Shown: in pieces, positions 1 to 7,356 of the stretch
Position numbering within the stretch: the first letter of the stretch is position 1
Layout: every line of letters starts with the position of its first letter
Assembly: GCA_002347925.1 (NCBI GenBank)
Contig: DDYL01000053.1
Coordinates: forward strand, 7,225-15,906
Length of the DNA: 8,682 nt
Source: Chloroflexi bacterium UBA2235
GTDB taxonomy: Bacteria; Chloroflexota; UBA11872; UBA12225
Reading direction: 5' to 3'
Made by a program: the position numbers and the translations under genes
Notes under the pieces: generated by a model
What the model saw: only the letters and a program-made list of their open reading frames with translations
The model's database searches: none
What the model was told of the DNA's origin: nothing

Positions 1-521
1 GGCGAAGGGATGCCAACTGCCTTGAACATCTCGATTGCGCGGTCGCGGGCGTCCCGGGCCGAAACCTTCTCGTGGAGCCGGACCGCCTCGGCCACCTGAT
101 CGCCAACGCGTTGCAACGGGTTCAGGGATGTCATCGGTTCCTGGAACACCATCGAGATGCGCGCACCCCTGACGGTATTCATCTCGGCATCGCTGATCCC
201 GACAAGATCACGCCCCTCGAACATGATCGATCCACCCGCAATCCGGCCCGCCGGCGCCGCGATCAGCCGCATGATCGACAGCGCGGTCACGCTCTTGCCG
301 CATCCGGATTCGCCAACGAGGCCGAGCGTCTGGCCCGGACGGATGGCGAAGTCAACCCCATCCACCGCCTTGACCAGACCATCGGTGGTGGCAAAGTGCG
401 TCTGGAGGCCACGGACCTCGAGCAGGGGGGGAGCCTGCAAGGCTGCCGGGGTCGCTGGGGCATCTGAATCTGGCGGGTATGGGTGGGGCGTGAGGGATCG
501 TTCGCTCATTGGCGTCTGCAT
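1..521 (-). CDS. Oligopeptide/dipeptide ABC transporter ATP-binding protein (OppD/DppD type), C-terminus cut by window edge
   Basis: This is the N-terminal 173 residues of a cytoplasmic ATPase that powers a family-5 peptide or oligosaccharide importer. After a Pro/Ala-rich N-terminal extension of about 30 residues, the domain starts at LLEVRGLQTHF. It has a Walker A motif GESGCGKS (residues 70-77) and a Q-loop VFQEPMTSLNP with Gln127. The spacing and the SLNP after the Q-loop are typical of the OppD/DppD/OppF group. The signature motif, Walker B and C-terminal zinc/oligopeptide region lie beyond the edge. The start at 521 is chosen because its ATG shares a base with the TGA stop of permease C (TGATG), which suggests translational coupling. 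A second in-frame ATG lies at 509, and neither has a strong Shine-Dalgarno. OppD versus OppF cannot be settled without the C-terminus, but position directly after permease C favours OppD. An OppF partner may follow off the window. Confidence 0.93.
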   Translation of the reverse strand, partial: MQTPMSERSLTPHPYPPDSDAPATPAALQAPPLLEVRGLQTHFATTDGLVKAVDGVDFAIRPGQTLGLVGESGCGKSVTALSIMRLIAAPAGRIAGGSIMFEGRDLVGISDAEMNTVRGARISMVFQEPMTSLNPLQRVGDQVAEAVRLHEKVSARDARDRAIEMFKAVGIPS

Positions 522-1465
522 CAGTTCTTCAGGCGAGGGTCGAGGGCATCGCGCAGTGCGTCGCCGGCAAAGTTGATCGCCAGGACGACGATCAGGATGG
601 TCAGGCCAGGGTAGAAGGCCAGCCACGGATTGCGGAACATGTATGCCTGGACGCCCGACAGCATGCTTCCCCAACTGGGATTGGGCGGGACAATGCCGAG
701 ACCGAGGAAGCTCAGGCTTGCCTCGGCAATGATCCGCGACCCGATGCCGAGGGTCATCGCAACGATGATCGGCGCCGCCGAATTCGGTACGAGGTGCGTG
801 AAGATGATCCGGAAACTCGATGCCCCAAGCGCGCGTGATGCCTCGGTGAACTCGCGTGCCTTGAGTGACAGGACACTCCCGTAGACGAGGCGCGCGACGT
901 TCATCCATCCGAAGATCGTCAGCACGGTGATGATGATCACCACACTCGTGTTGTCACCGAGGGCGCGTCGCAAGGGGCCGAAATCGCGCAACGTCTTGCT
1001 GAAGATCAGCAGCAGCGGAAGGCTTGGCAGCGACAGCATGATGTCGGTGAAGCGCATCAGCACGGTATCCAGGGCGCCACCGAAGTACGCCGCGATGCTG
1101 CCGACCAGGACGCCGATCATGATCGAAAGCAACGTGGCTACCAGGGAGACAAGCAGCGAGATGCGCCCGGCATACAGGAGACGGCTCAGGACATCACGCC
1201 CAAGTTCATCGGTGCCAAGCCAATGACTTGCACTCGGCGTCCCCATGATGTTCGAGGTGTCCGGCTTGTCGAAGGTATATGGCGCAATCCACGGTGCGAG
1301 GATGCAGGCGAGGGCGATCAGGCCAATGACCGTGATGCCGAGAAGACCCAGGCGGTGACGCCGGAATCGTCGCCAAACCAGACGCGCCTGGGAGACCTCC
1401 TCGGTCGCCAGGACGTCGTCGTCAAAGGCGGGCGGCATCGGGACGGTCATGGCTGACGCACTCAT
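521..1465 (-). CDS. ABC transporter permease, DppC/OppC type
   Basis: This 314-residue integral membrane subunit of a peptide/oligosaccharide importer pairs with the B-type permease encoded just upstream. The cytoplasmic N-terminus (about 1-38) is followed by TM1 (about 39-60). The family motif GTDELGRDVLSRLLYAGRISL begins near residue 84. The EAA coupling loop is at about 205-228 (EFTEASRALGAS...HLVPN), and LSFLGLGIVPPNPSWGSML follows at 251-269. The protein ends with the family's usual GDALRDALDPRLK. Length is normal. The gene begins 40 bp after the permease B stop and overlaps the ATPase start by one base, so it lies inside an operon. The start at 1465 lacks a clear ribosome-binding site; an in-frame ATG at 1450 is the alternative, and the difference is only five residues. 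The family assignment is very secure, but the substrate cannot be read from this subunit. Confidence 0.96.
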   Translation of the reverse strand: MSASAMTVPMPPAFDDDVLATEEVSQARLVWRRFRRHRLGLLGITVIGLIALACILAPWIAPYTFDKPDTSNIMGTPSASHWLGTDELGRDVLSRLLYAGRISLLVSLVATLLSIMIGVLVGSIAAYFGGALDTVLMRFTDIMLSLPSLPLLLIFSKTLRDFGPLRRALGDNTSVVIIITVLTIFGWMNVARLVYGSVLSLKAREFTEASRALGASSFRIIFTHLVPNSAAPIIVAMTLGIGSRIIAEASLSFLGLGIVPPNPSWGSMLSGVQAYMFRNPWLAFYPGLTILIVVLAINFAGDALRDALDPRLKN

Positions 1466-1505
1466 CGGTCAAGACCCGGTTTCGTCAGGCAGGATCTTCC
1501 GGCGA

Positions 1506-2474
<969 letters not shown>

Positions 2475-2510
2475 GATCGATCTCGACTCCCAAGCGGAGG
2501 TGATGGATGG

Positions 2511-2553
2511 GCCCCCACCCCGTCAACCGTCGCGACGGGTCAGGGATGGGGGC
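2511..2553 (-). terminator. GC-rich stem-loop between binding-protein and permease genes (attenuator or mRNA-stabilising hairpin)
   Basis: The outer arms GCCCCCACCC (2511-2520) and GGGATGGGGGC (2543-2553) pair over ten base pairs with one bulged A. The loop contains a perfect 12-bp palindrome, CCGTCGCGACGG (2528-2539), which can form its own stem. No T-run follows on either strand, so a complete intrinsic terminator is unlikely. Such structures between a binding-protein gene and its permease genes are known to lower downstream expression or protect the upstream message. That role is inferred here from position. Confidence 0.55.
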
Positions 2554-2576
2554 TAGGTCCGGTGTGATCCGGCGGA

Positions 2577-4388
2577 TCAGTCGGCGAGGTACCAGTCGTA
2601 GCAATTCCAAGTAGGAGGCGTGTTCGTCGGCGTTGGCCGGAAGTTCTGCAGCGACCGCTTGGTGGCGGTCACGTTGGCTCGGGCGTACAGCGTGACAACC
2701 GGCACGGCCTCGGCCCAGATCTTCTGCTGCTCGGCATAGACTTCCACCCGCCGGGCCTGATCCAGGGTGTTCTCGGACTCCGCGAGCAATTCGTCGTTGC
2801 GCGCGTCCTTGAAGCCCGGGAAGTTCTGGCCGACGTACGCGTTCTCCTTGGCCGGGATACCACCGGTGCTGTAGAGGTTCTTCGCCCCGAGCGGGTCATC
2901 ACCACCGACCCAGGCGTACTCTCCCATCTCGAAGGTGCGTCCCCAGAGCGGCCCGGGGTTGTCACCAGCGGCAAACCACTCGCTCGACGGCACGTAGTCC
3001 AGGTTCGCCTCGATGCCAACCGCCTTGAGGTCGGCCTGCACCAACTGGGTCACAAGCAGACGGGCCTGGTTGCCGGCGGTAGTGCCATACTTGATTGACA
3101 ATTTCTTGCCGCCCTTGGTCAGGATGCCATCAGGACCGGGCGCGTAGCCTGCTTCTTTCAGGAGAGCCTTGGCCTTCTCGGGATTGAAGTCGTACTTGGG
3201 GATCTCCGGGCTGAAGTCCCAGCGCCACTCAGGGGCCCATGAATGGATGACCTTGGTCTTGCCATTCAGCACCTTGTCAACCAGTTGCTGGCGGTTGATG
3301 GCGTGTGCGATCGCCTTGCGGACATTCAGGATCCCGAGGTGTTCGTTGTCAAGGTTGAGGTCGATGTGCTCCCAGGTCGCACCCGGCGTGTAGTACGCAC
3401 GAATGAGCTTCTGGTTCGCCATCTTGTCCAGTTCGGGCGCACTGAACTCGGAGAGGGCGTCCTCAGTGACGACATCGAGTTCACTGGTGGCCAACTGTGC
3501 GAGGATGGCGTTCGTGTCAGTCACGATCTTGACAATGAGATTCGGCGTGCGCGGGGCGCCAAGGAAGAACGTGGGCACCGCCGCGAGGGCGATGAACTGC
3601 CCTTCGGCCCATTCCGTCACCTTGTAGGGGCCGATGCCAAGTGGCTTGCGCATGATGTCCTGCTTCGGAAGGTCAGCCGCCCCGACCTTCTCGAGAAGTG
3701 GTTGCAGGACATGCTTCGGGAACGCAGGCAAGTAGGCCTTGTAGTAGCCCGGGTCAAGGACCGGACCGGACTGGGAAGCGAAGTCTGCGTACGCCTTGGC
3801 CGGAAGCCCGCCCCGGCCATTGGCCGCTGCCGCCTTCGCCTCGTTCTCCGACATGAAGTTCGCGATCACGGTGTAGTCGTCCGGCGTGTCGACCGCCGCG
3901 AGCTTCTGTTGCGTGCTTCGGTCCGGAACCGAGTAGTCCGGATTCATGATCAGTTCCCAGGCGAACTTGACATCGGCGGCCGTGACGCCCTTGCCGTCAG
4001 ACCACTTGACATCCTTGCGCATGGTGAAGGTCACCTGCAGGCGCTTGTCGGCCCCGTCACCGACGTATCGTGCGCCACCGTTCTCAAGGGTCGGGACCGT
4101 CTCTGCAAGCCACGGCACCCAGTCGTTCAGGTCATTGCGACGCGTCAGGGTAGGTTCGTTCCCGATCGCTGCCTTGACGATCGAGATGACGTACGCATTG
4201 CCAAGCGAATAACCGAGTGTCGGTGGTTCCTGGGACATGCCCACCATGATTGTCTTGCCCGACGCCTGCGCCCCGGCGACCGATGCGAATCCGGGAACAA
4301 ATCCCAGACCTGCACCGGAAACCGCCCCGGCAACCGCGCCCGTCCGTCCCAGGAGGCCCCGCCGTCCCAATCGTCCGCGTGTTTCCAT
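2577..4388 (-). CDS. Extracellular solute-binding protein family 5 (oligopeptide/oligosaccharide ABC transporter), Tat-exported
   Basis: This 603-residue secreted receptor delivers substrate to the importer encoded downstream. The start at 4388 (METRGRLGRR) is chosen over an in-frame ATG at 4469 because GGAGAGAAGG lies six bases upstream and because the signal sequence begins there. Twin arginines at residues 9-10 (GRRGLLGR) and a hydrophobic stretch at about 17-34 precede a likely cleavage after AQA at 40-42. This is a Tat-type signal with no lipobox Cys. The mature protein shows the family-5 layout: QEPPTLGYSLGNAY near 54-66, then DVKWSDGKGVTAADVKFAWE (126-145), which closely matches the family signature. 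Long central lobes and a C-terminal KRSLQNFRPTP...WNCYDWYLAD follow. The family binds peptides but also oligosaccharides, opines, nickel and other ligands, and the ligand is not readable here. A GH29 fucosidase and a polyol-type dehydrogenase nearby make a glycan ligand possible. Confidence 0.95.
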   Translation of the reverse strand: METRGRLGRRGLLGRTGAVAGAVSGAGLGFVPGFASVAGAQASGKTIMVGMSQEPPTLGYSLGNAYVISIVKAAIGNEPTLTRRNDLNDWVPWLAETVPTLENGGARYVGDGADKRLQVTFTMRKDVKWSDGKGVTAADVKFAWELIMNPDYSVPDRSTQQKLAAVDTPDDYTVIANFMSENEAKAAAANGRGGLPAKAYADFASQSGPVLDPGYYKAYLPAFPKHVLQPLLEKVGAADLPKQDIMRKPLGIGPYKVTEWAEGQFIALAAVPTFFLGAPRTPNLIVKIVTDTNAILAQLATSELDVVTEDALSEFSAPELDKMANQKLIRAYYTPGATWEHIDLNLDNEHLGILNVRKAIAHAINRQQLVDKVLNGKTKVIHSWAPEWRWDFSPEIPKYDFNPEKAKALLKEAGYAPGPDGILTKGGKKLSIKYGTTAGNQARLLVTQLVQADLKAVGIEANLDYVPSSEWFAAGDNPGPLWGRTFEMGEYAWVGGDDPLGAKNLYSTGGIPAKENAYVGQNFPGFKDARNDELLAESENTLDQARRVEVYAEQQKIWAEAVPVVTLYARANVTATKRSLQNFRPTPTNTPPTWNCYDWYLAD

Positions 4389-4412
4389 CGTGGCCCTTCT
4401 CTCCGGCCCCAT

Positions 4413-4430
4413 CCGGCAGTTCCCTGCCAG
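4413..4430 (-). other. Leader hairpin with GNRA-type tetraloop upstream of the binding-protein gene
   Basis: On the minus strand CTGGCAG-GGAA-CTGCCGG forms seven pairs (one G-U) closed by a GGAA loop, a stable GNRA-class tetraloop. It sits about 25 bases upstream of the binding-protein ATG. Just downstream, GGCC at 4405-4408 can pair with GGCC at 4392-4395, which would place the Shine-Dalgarno in a nine-base loop. No known riboswitch class is recognised. Confidence 0.35.
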
Positions 4431-4638
4431 TGGATTGCCTTGCCCAGCGTTCGGCGCACACAACTGCATGGCCGACTAGTAGATATGAGACAAGCGTAGC
4501 GCCTCTTCAACCAGATTGGCGAGTGCCACAGGCGGCGGGTGACCGGTTTGGTGAGCGCGTGCCGGGCGCATCAGCCAATTCAAGCGGAAGCGCACCTTCC
4601 ACCCGATTCAGGCGCTTAGTACACTTGATCGATCTACA

Positions 4639-4651
4639 TTGTATAGTACAA
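4639..4651. promoter_or_regulatory. Operator-like inverted repeat TTGTA-TAG-TACAA
   Basis: This is a perfect five-base inverted repeat with a three-base centre. GT and AC flanking a short AT-rich core resemble operators of GntR-family regulators, for example the AraR-type ATTTGTACGTACAAAT, although the spacing differs. The TAGTAC half appears three times within 50 bp: 4617-4622 and 4644-4649 in direct orientation, and 4660-4665 inverted. Position upstream of the importer operon and overlapping TATACA fits a repressor site. No regulator gene is present in the window. Confidence 0.35.
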
Positions 4652-4662
4652 CGGCACGGGTA

Positions 4663-5523
4663 CTAGGACGCAAACCGGGCCATCACCGGGTCGGTGCCGG
4701 TTCCCCACGCGGGGGGAATGGGCCACTGGTCCTTGGGGACCGTCACAAGCGCGTAAGGCACTCCTTCGAGTCCGCTGGCCAACGGTTCAGGCTTCGCCTC
4801 GTCCGGGGAAGTCGGGGCAACTTCCAGGCCAATCGCAATGTGATCGACCAGGAGTGCGCCCCGGAGGACGAGACCCGGAGCCCGTCTCACCGATGCGGGG
4901 ACCGGCGCGGGAGTACCCGACAGCCCCGCAGGCAGGCCACCGGGTGGAGGCACGACCCATACCAATACCGCGACCTCGCGAGCGAAGTCGACAGCCGGCG
5001 GACGGTGGGTGATCGGACGTCCGACTTGCACGAAGTCGCGCCACGCAGACTGACCGAATGACTCGATGTCCGTCCAGACACTCCAAGCCAATGGCGAACC
5101 TATCGCCAGGGCATGGGTGACCGCAGGAAGGTATCCGGCGGGACCGGTCGTGCCGGCACGAGGCAGCGGCAAGGTACCCGTGGCGACGAGGTGTGCACGC
5201 CGGGCCCCGGCAACCCCGACCGCAAAGACGGCACTGGTCCCCTGGGATGGGTCGGTCAGCCGCGGAGTGGCATCCGGTTTCTCACCACCCAGCCAGACGG
5301 GCAGGGCAAATGGACGACCGATTGGCGCTGCAACCAGGATCACCGCGATGACCCCCATCAGGACCGACGCGCGCACCAGCCACCGCAGGCGCCAGGCAGA
5401 CGCGCGCCGGCGCCGGCCATTACGCGAATACGGGGTGCCAACCGGACCAAAGGCCGGAGGTGGGGACGATGCGCCATCGCCGGACACAGGACCACTTTCG
5501 GACGCTTGACCAGGGCCGGTCAT
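4663..5523 (-). CDS. Membrane-anchored protein with PrcB-like C-terminal domain, function unknown
   Basis: This 286-residue protein has a disordered Gly/Ser/Pro-rich N-terminus (about 1-33) and a basic cluster RNGRRRR. One transmembrane helix follows (about 49-66, WLVRASVLMGVIAVILVAA), so the remaining 215 residues should lie outside the membrane. The C-terminal half reads VDFAREVAVLVWVVPPPGG, then a diverged middle, then GVPYALVTVPK near the end. This order resembles the domain of PrcB, a lipoprotein that stabilises a Treponema surface protease, but the match is by eye and no protease gene is nearby. The start at 5523 is preferred because GGTGA lies seven bases upstream; the in-frame ATG at 5529 would sit too close to it. 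The gene begins 18 bp after the dehydrogenase stop and is probably co-transcribed with it. An alternative is simply a lineage-specific hypothetical membrane protein. Confidence 0.75.
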   Translation of the reverse strand: MTGPGQASESGPVSGDGASSPPPAFGPVGTPYSRNGRRRRASAWRLRWLVRASVLMGVIAVILVAAPIGRPFALPVWLGGEKPDATPRLTDPSQGTSAVFAVGVAGARRAHLVATGTLPLPRAGTTGPAGYLPAVTHALAIGSPLAWSVWTDIESFGQSAWRDFVQVGRPITHRPPAVDFAREVAVLVWVVPPPGGLPAGLSGTPAPVPASVRRAPGLVLRGALLVDHIAIGLEVAPTSPDEAKPEPLASGLEGVPYALVTVPKDQWPIPPAWGTGTDPVMARFAS

Positions 5524-5541
5524 GAGCATCTCACCCCACGC

Positions 5542-6603
5542 CTAGCCTCTTGGATCAAGGAGTGCCTTGATGCACGGTTCGGTGTGTGTCAGCAGGCGGG
5601 TGAACAAGGATGCACCTTCGCCCAGGCCGTACACCTTGCTCCACGAGGTCAGTTCCACGCGCCCGGCAGCAAGCAATCCAAGTGCCGCGCTGAAGTCGTG
5701 ATCGGTATAGGAGTACGCGCCCTGCACGCGCTTCTCGTTGAGCACCAGTTCCATTCCCCGCACCGGGATCTCATCGGCGGCGGATCCGATCCACACGGCC
5801 GTGCCACCCGGCGCGACCATCCGCACGGCACCGGCACGGGTAGCTCCCACGCCAACGCAGTCCAGTGCGCCATCGAACCCTTCGCCATCGGTCATCTCGA
5901 GCGCCAGGCGTCCGAGTGCGTCGGTCGAACCGTCATCAGTGCCCGCATCGATCACGCGCGTCGCACCAAGCCGGGACGCAACCTCCAGGCGATGTGGGTC
6001 ACGATCAATCACCACGGTCGTCGTGGCGCCGGCCAGACGGGCTGACTGGAGGGCAAGCAGGCCAATCGTTCCCGCCCCGAAGATCACGATGGAACGAGGC
6101 AGGACCCCGGCCTCGCCGAGCAGCCGCACGCCGTGGACGGCGACCGCAAGCGGTTCGGCCGTCGCCGCATCATCGTCGCTGATCCCACTTGGAGTGCGAT
6201 GGAGGTGGCGGACGGAACACTTCGCCAATTCGGCATGGCCACCATCGCGATGCAAGCCAAGCAGGATGCGGTTCGGACAGGCGTTGGTCCGTCCTCGCTG
6301 GCATGTGCGGCACTGACCGCACGGCATCAAGGGGTTCGGCACGACACGGTCGCCGACGCGCCACCGCGCGGTATCGACATCCGGGCCAACCGACTCAATC
6401 ACCCCGGCAAACTCGTGCCCCATGATCAGCGGAGGCTTCCGGCGCGGACTCTTGGTCACCACGCCCTCGAGTTCCGACCCGCAGATGCCAGCCCGTGTGA
6501 CGCGGATCAGGACCTCATCGCCCAGAGGTGCGCCCGGTGCGGGAACCGTTACCTGCTCCACGACCCCCGGTGCCGTCAGCATCACCGCCTGCATCGTGCT
6601 CAT
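5542..6603 (-). CDS. Zinc-dependent medium-chain alcohol/polyol dehydrogenase
   Basis: This 353-residue cytoplasmic enzyme oxidises an alcohol, polyol or related hydroxyl group with NAD(P). The N-terminal GroES-like domain holds catalytic-zinc ligands Cys41 (GICGSE) and His63-Glu64 (LIMGHEFAG). Structural-zinc cysteines are at 95, 98, 101 and 109 (CGQCRTCQRGRTNAC). Glu150 (AEPLAVAVHGV) matches the fourth ligand seen in sorbitol/threonine dehydrogenase relatives. The Rossmann domain starts at FGAGTIG (175-181) followed by VVIDRDPHR, where the Asp suggests NAD(H) preference. The start at 6603 has AGGAGAG seven to eight bases upstream and gives normal family length. The open frame extends to 6876, but the added residues match nothing and would overlap the divergent gene. 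The substrate is unknown: sorbitol, threonine, galactitol-phosphate or other sugar-derived alcohols are all possible. Confidence 0.93.
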   Translation of the reverse strand: MSTMQAVMLTAPGVVEQVTVPAPGAPLGDEVLIRVTRAGICGSELEGVVTKSPRRKPPLIMGHEFAGVIESVGPDVDTARWRVGDRVVPNPLMPCGQCRTCQRGRTNACPNRILLGLHRDGGHAELAKCSVRHLHRTPSGISDDDAATAEPLAVAVHGVRLLGEAGVLPRSIVIFGAGTIGLLALQSARLAGATTTVVIDRDPHRLEVASRLGATRVIDAGTDDGSTDALGRLALEMTDGEGFDGALDCVGVGATRAGAVRMVAPGGTAVWIGSAADEIPVRGMELVLNEKRVQGAYSYTDHDFSAALGLLAAGRVELTSWSKVYGLGEGASLFTRLLTHTEPCIKALLDPRG

Positions 6604-6774
6604 CGCCAACTCTCCTGCCTTCTTGCCAACCGTGCAATACAGGTCGGACGCGACCGTTCGCCACGCTGGATGCACCGAAAGCGTACCGTTTCCCGACGCA
6701 CGACCCCAGCCGATCAACTCCGCAAGGAACTTCATGCCCTGCGACGTCCGATTCCGGTGCCCGAACAGTGACAC
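6604..6774. promoter_or_regulatory. Divergent intergenic region between the dehydrogenase and membrane-protein genes
   Basis: This 171-bp gap separates two divergent starts and should hold both promoters. The only clear element is the dehydrogenase ribosome-binding site (AGGAGAG, minus strand, about 6611-6617). No convincing -35/-10 pair was found on either strand. The plus-strand gene at 6775 has no visible Shine-Dalgarno. Confidence 0.35.
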
Positions 6775-7326
6775 ATGGGGCACCCCGGCCAAGCGAAGCG
6801 TTTTGCAAACGTGGCACAACCCCTCTGGCACACGCTTGCGTCCGTGATCCCGGCGATGGTCGTCGGTGAACGGCATGGGGCACTGGCAGCCGGTTCACTC
6901 CTCGCCGGGGCGATTGCCGTCGACGGCGACCACCTCGTCGACTGGGCACTCAACGGTGGAAGGGAGGACTACACCCGGCGCATCGTCGTTCCGGCGCACG
7001 GATGGGACATTGTCGTGGCCTGCGTGATTGCCTCCCGGACGAACAGTGTTCCGGCAGCGTTCCGCCCCCTCGCGCTGGCGTTTGCGGCAGGCCTCGCGTG
7101 CCACCTGACGCTCGACCACATGGTCAACCGACCCGAGACCATCCTCGGGTACGTATTCACCTGGCGCATATGGAACGGGTTCGACCGGCTTCGTTGCGGG
7201 TGGCTGCCGGCAAGCGAGTGGACGCGAAGCTACCGCACGTCCCAGCGCGCTGCGCCCACCGAAACCCTCATCGCAACACTCGTGGGCCTCGCCATCCTGA
7301 TGGCCGGACGCGAGCGACGACCGTAG
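6775..7326 (+). CDS. Small integral membrane protein resembling membrane-bound metal-dependent hydrolases
   Basis: This 183-residue protein has hydrophobic segments near 36-50, 77-88, 96-109 and 163-177. Polar, potentially metal-binding residues stand out at membrane borders: His34 (GERHG), DGDH at 50-53, Asp56, PAHGWD around His75, and a CHLTLDH motif with His110, Asp114 and His115. This spacing of His and DxDH resembles YdjM-like membrane-bound metal-dependent hydrolases, whose members contain an H...DxDH core and a later HxxxDH. The assignment is by motif pattern only, and the substrate is unknown. It is the only plus-strand gene here, divergent from the dehydrogenase and convergent with the fucosidase, so it is probably its own unit. 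The start at 6775 follows an in-frame stop two codons earlier but has no ribosome-binding site; GTG at 6811 or ATG at 6856 are alternatives. Confidence 0.72.
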   Translation: MGHPGQAKRFANVAQPLWHTLASVIPAMVVGERHGALAAGSLLAGAIAVDGDHLVDWALNGGREDYTRRIVVPAHGWDIVVACVIASRTNSVPAAFRPLALAFAAGLACHLTLDHMVNRPETILGYVFTWRIWNGFDRLRCGWLPASEWTRSYRTSQRAAPTETLIATLVGLAILMAGRERRP

Positions 7327-7356
7327 TCCCACGCCCGCGCCGGCCAAAGGCTGACC

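Larger units (their letters stand above)
4389..4662 (-). promoter_or_regulatory. Leader/promoter region of the ABC importer operon
   Basis: This 274-bp gene-free stretch lies between the PrcB-like gene's stop and the binding-protein start. Nearest the start are a strong Shine-Dalgarno (GGAGAGAAGG, minus strand, about 4395-4404) and a GGAA-capped hairpin (4413-4430). The part around 4617-4665 is markedly more AT-rich than its surroundings and holds an operator-like inverted repeat and TATACA/TACTAT sequences that could serve as a minus-strand -10 element. No convincing -35 hexamer at 16-18 bp spacing could be found. The promoter is therefore inferred from position and base composition, not from a full consensus. 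Confidence 0.4.

Noticed and set aside
4389..4469. N-terminal extension of the binding protein by 27 codons
   Set aside because: It would bury the Tat signal behind a non-signal sequence, and the ATG at 4388 has an excellent Shine-Dalgarno.
3243..4499. Long open plus-strand frame of 418 codons opposite the binding-protein gene
   Set aside because: It is antisense to a confidently identified gene, is rich in Arg/Asp/His with no domain or membrane pattern, and is expected from codon bias in GC-rich DNA.
4498..4616. AGCGCCT (4498-4504) and AGGCGCT (4610-4616) as a long-range inverted repeat bounding the leader
   Set aside because: Only seven bases with a spacing of about 105 bp; expected by chance in this base composition.
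5113..6045. Plus-strand open frame of 310 codons across the dehydrogenase and PrcB-like genes
   Set aside because: It spans two real minus-strand genes and their junction and has a low-complexity Arg/Gly-rich translation.
6604..6876. N-terminal extension of the dehydrogenase by 91 codons
   Set aside because: The extra residues match no family feature, overlap the divergent membrane-protein gene, and the ATG at 6603 has a strong ribosome-binding site and gives normal length.
7327..7356. Bidirectional terminator between the convergent membrane-protein and fucosidase genes
   Set aside because: No stem longer than about three or four pairs and no T-run in the 30-bp gap.
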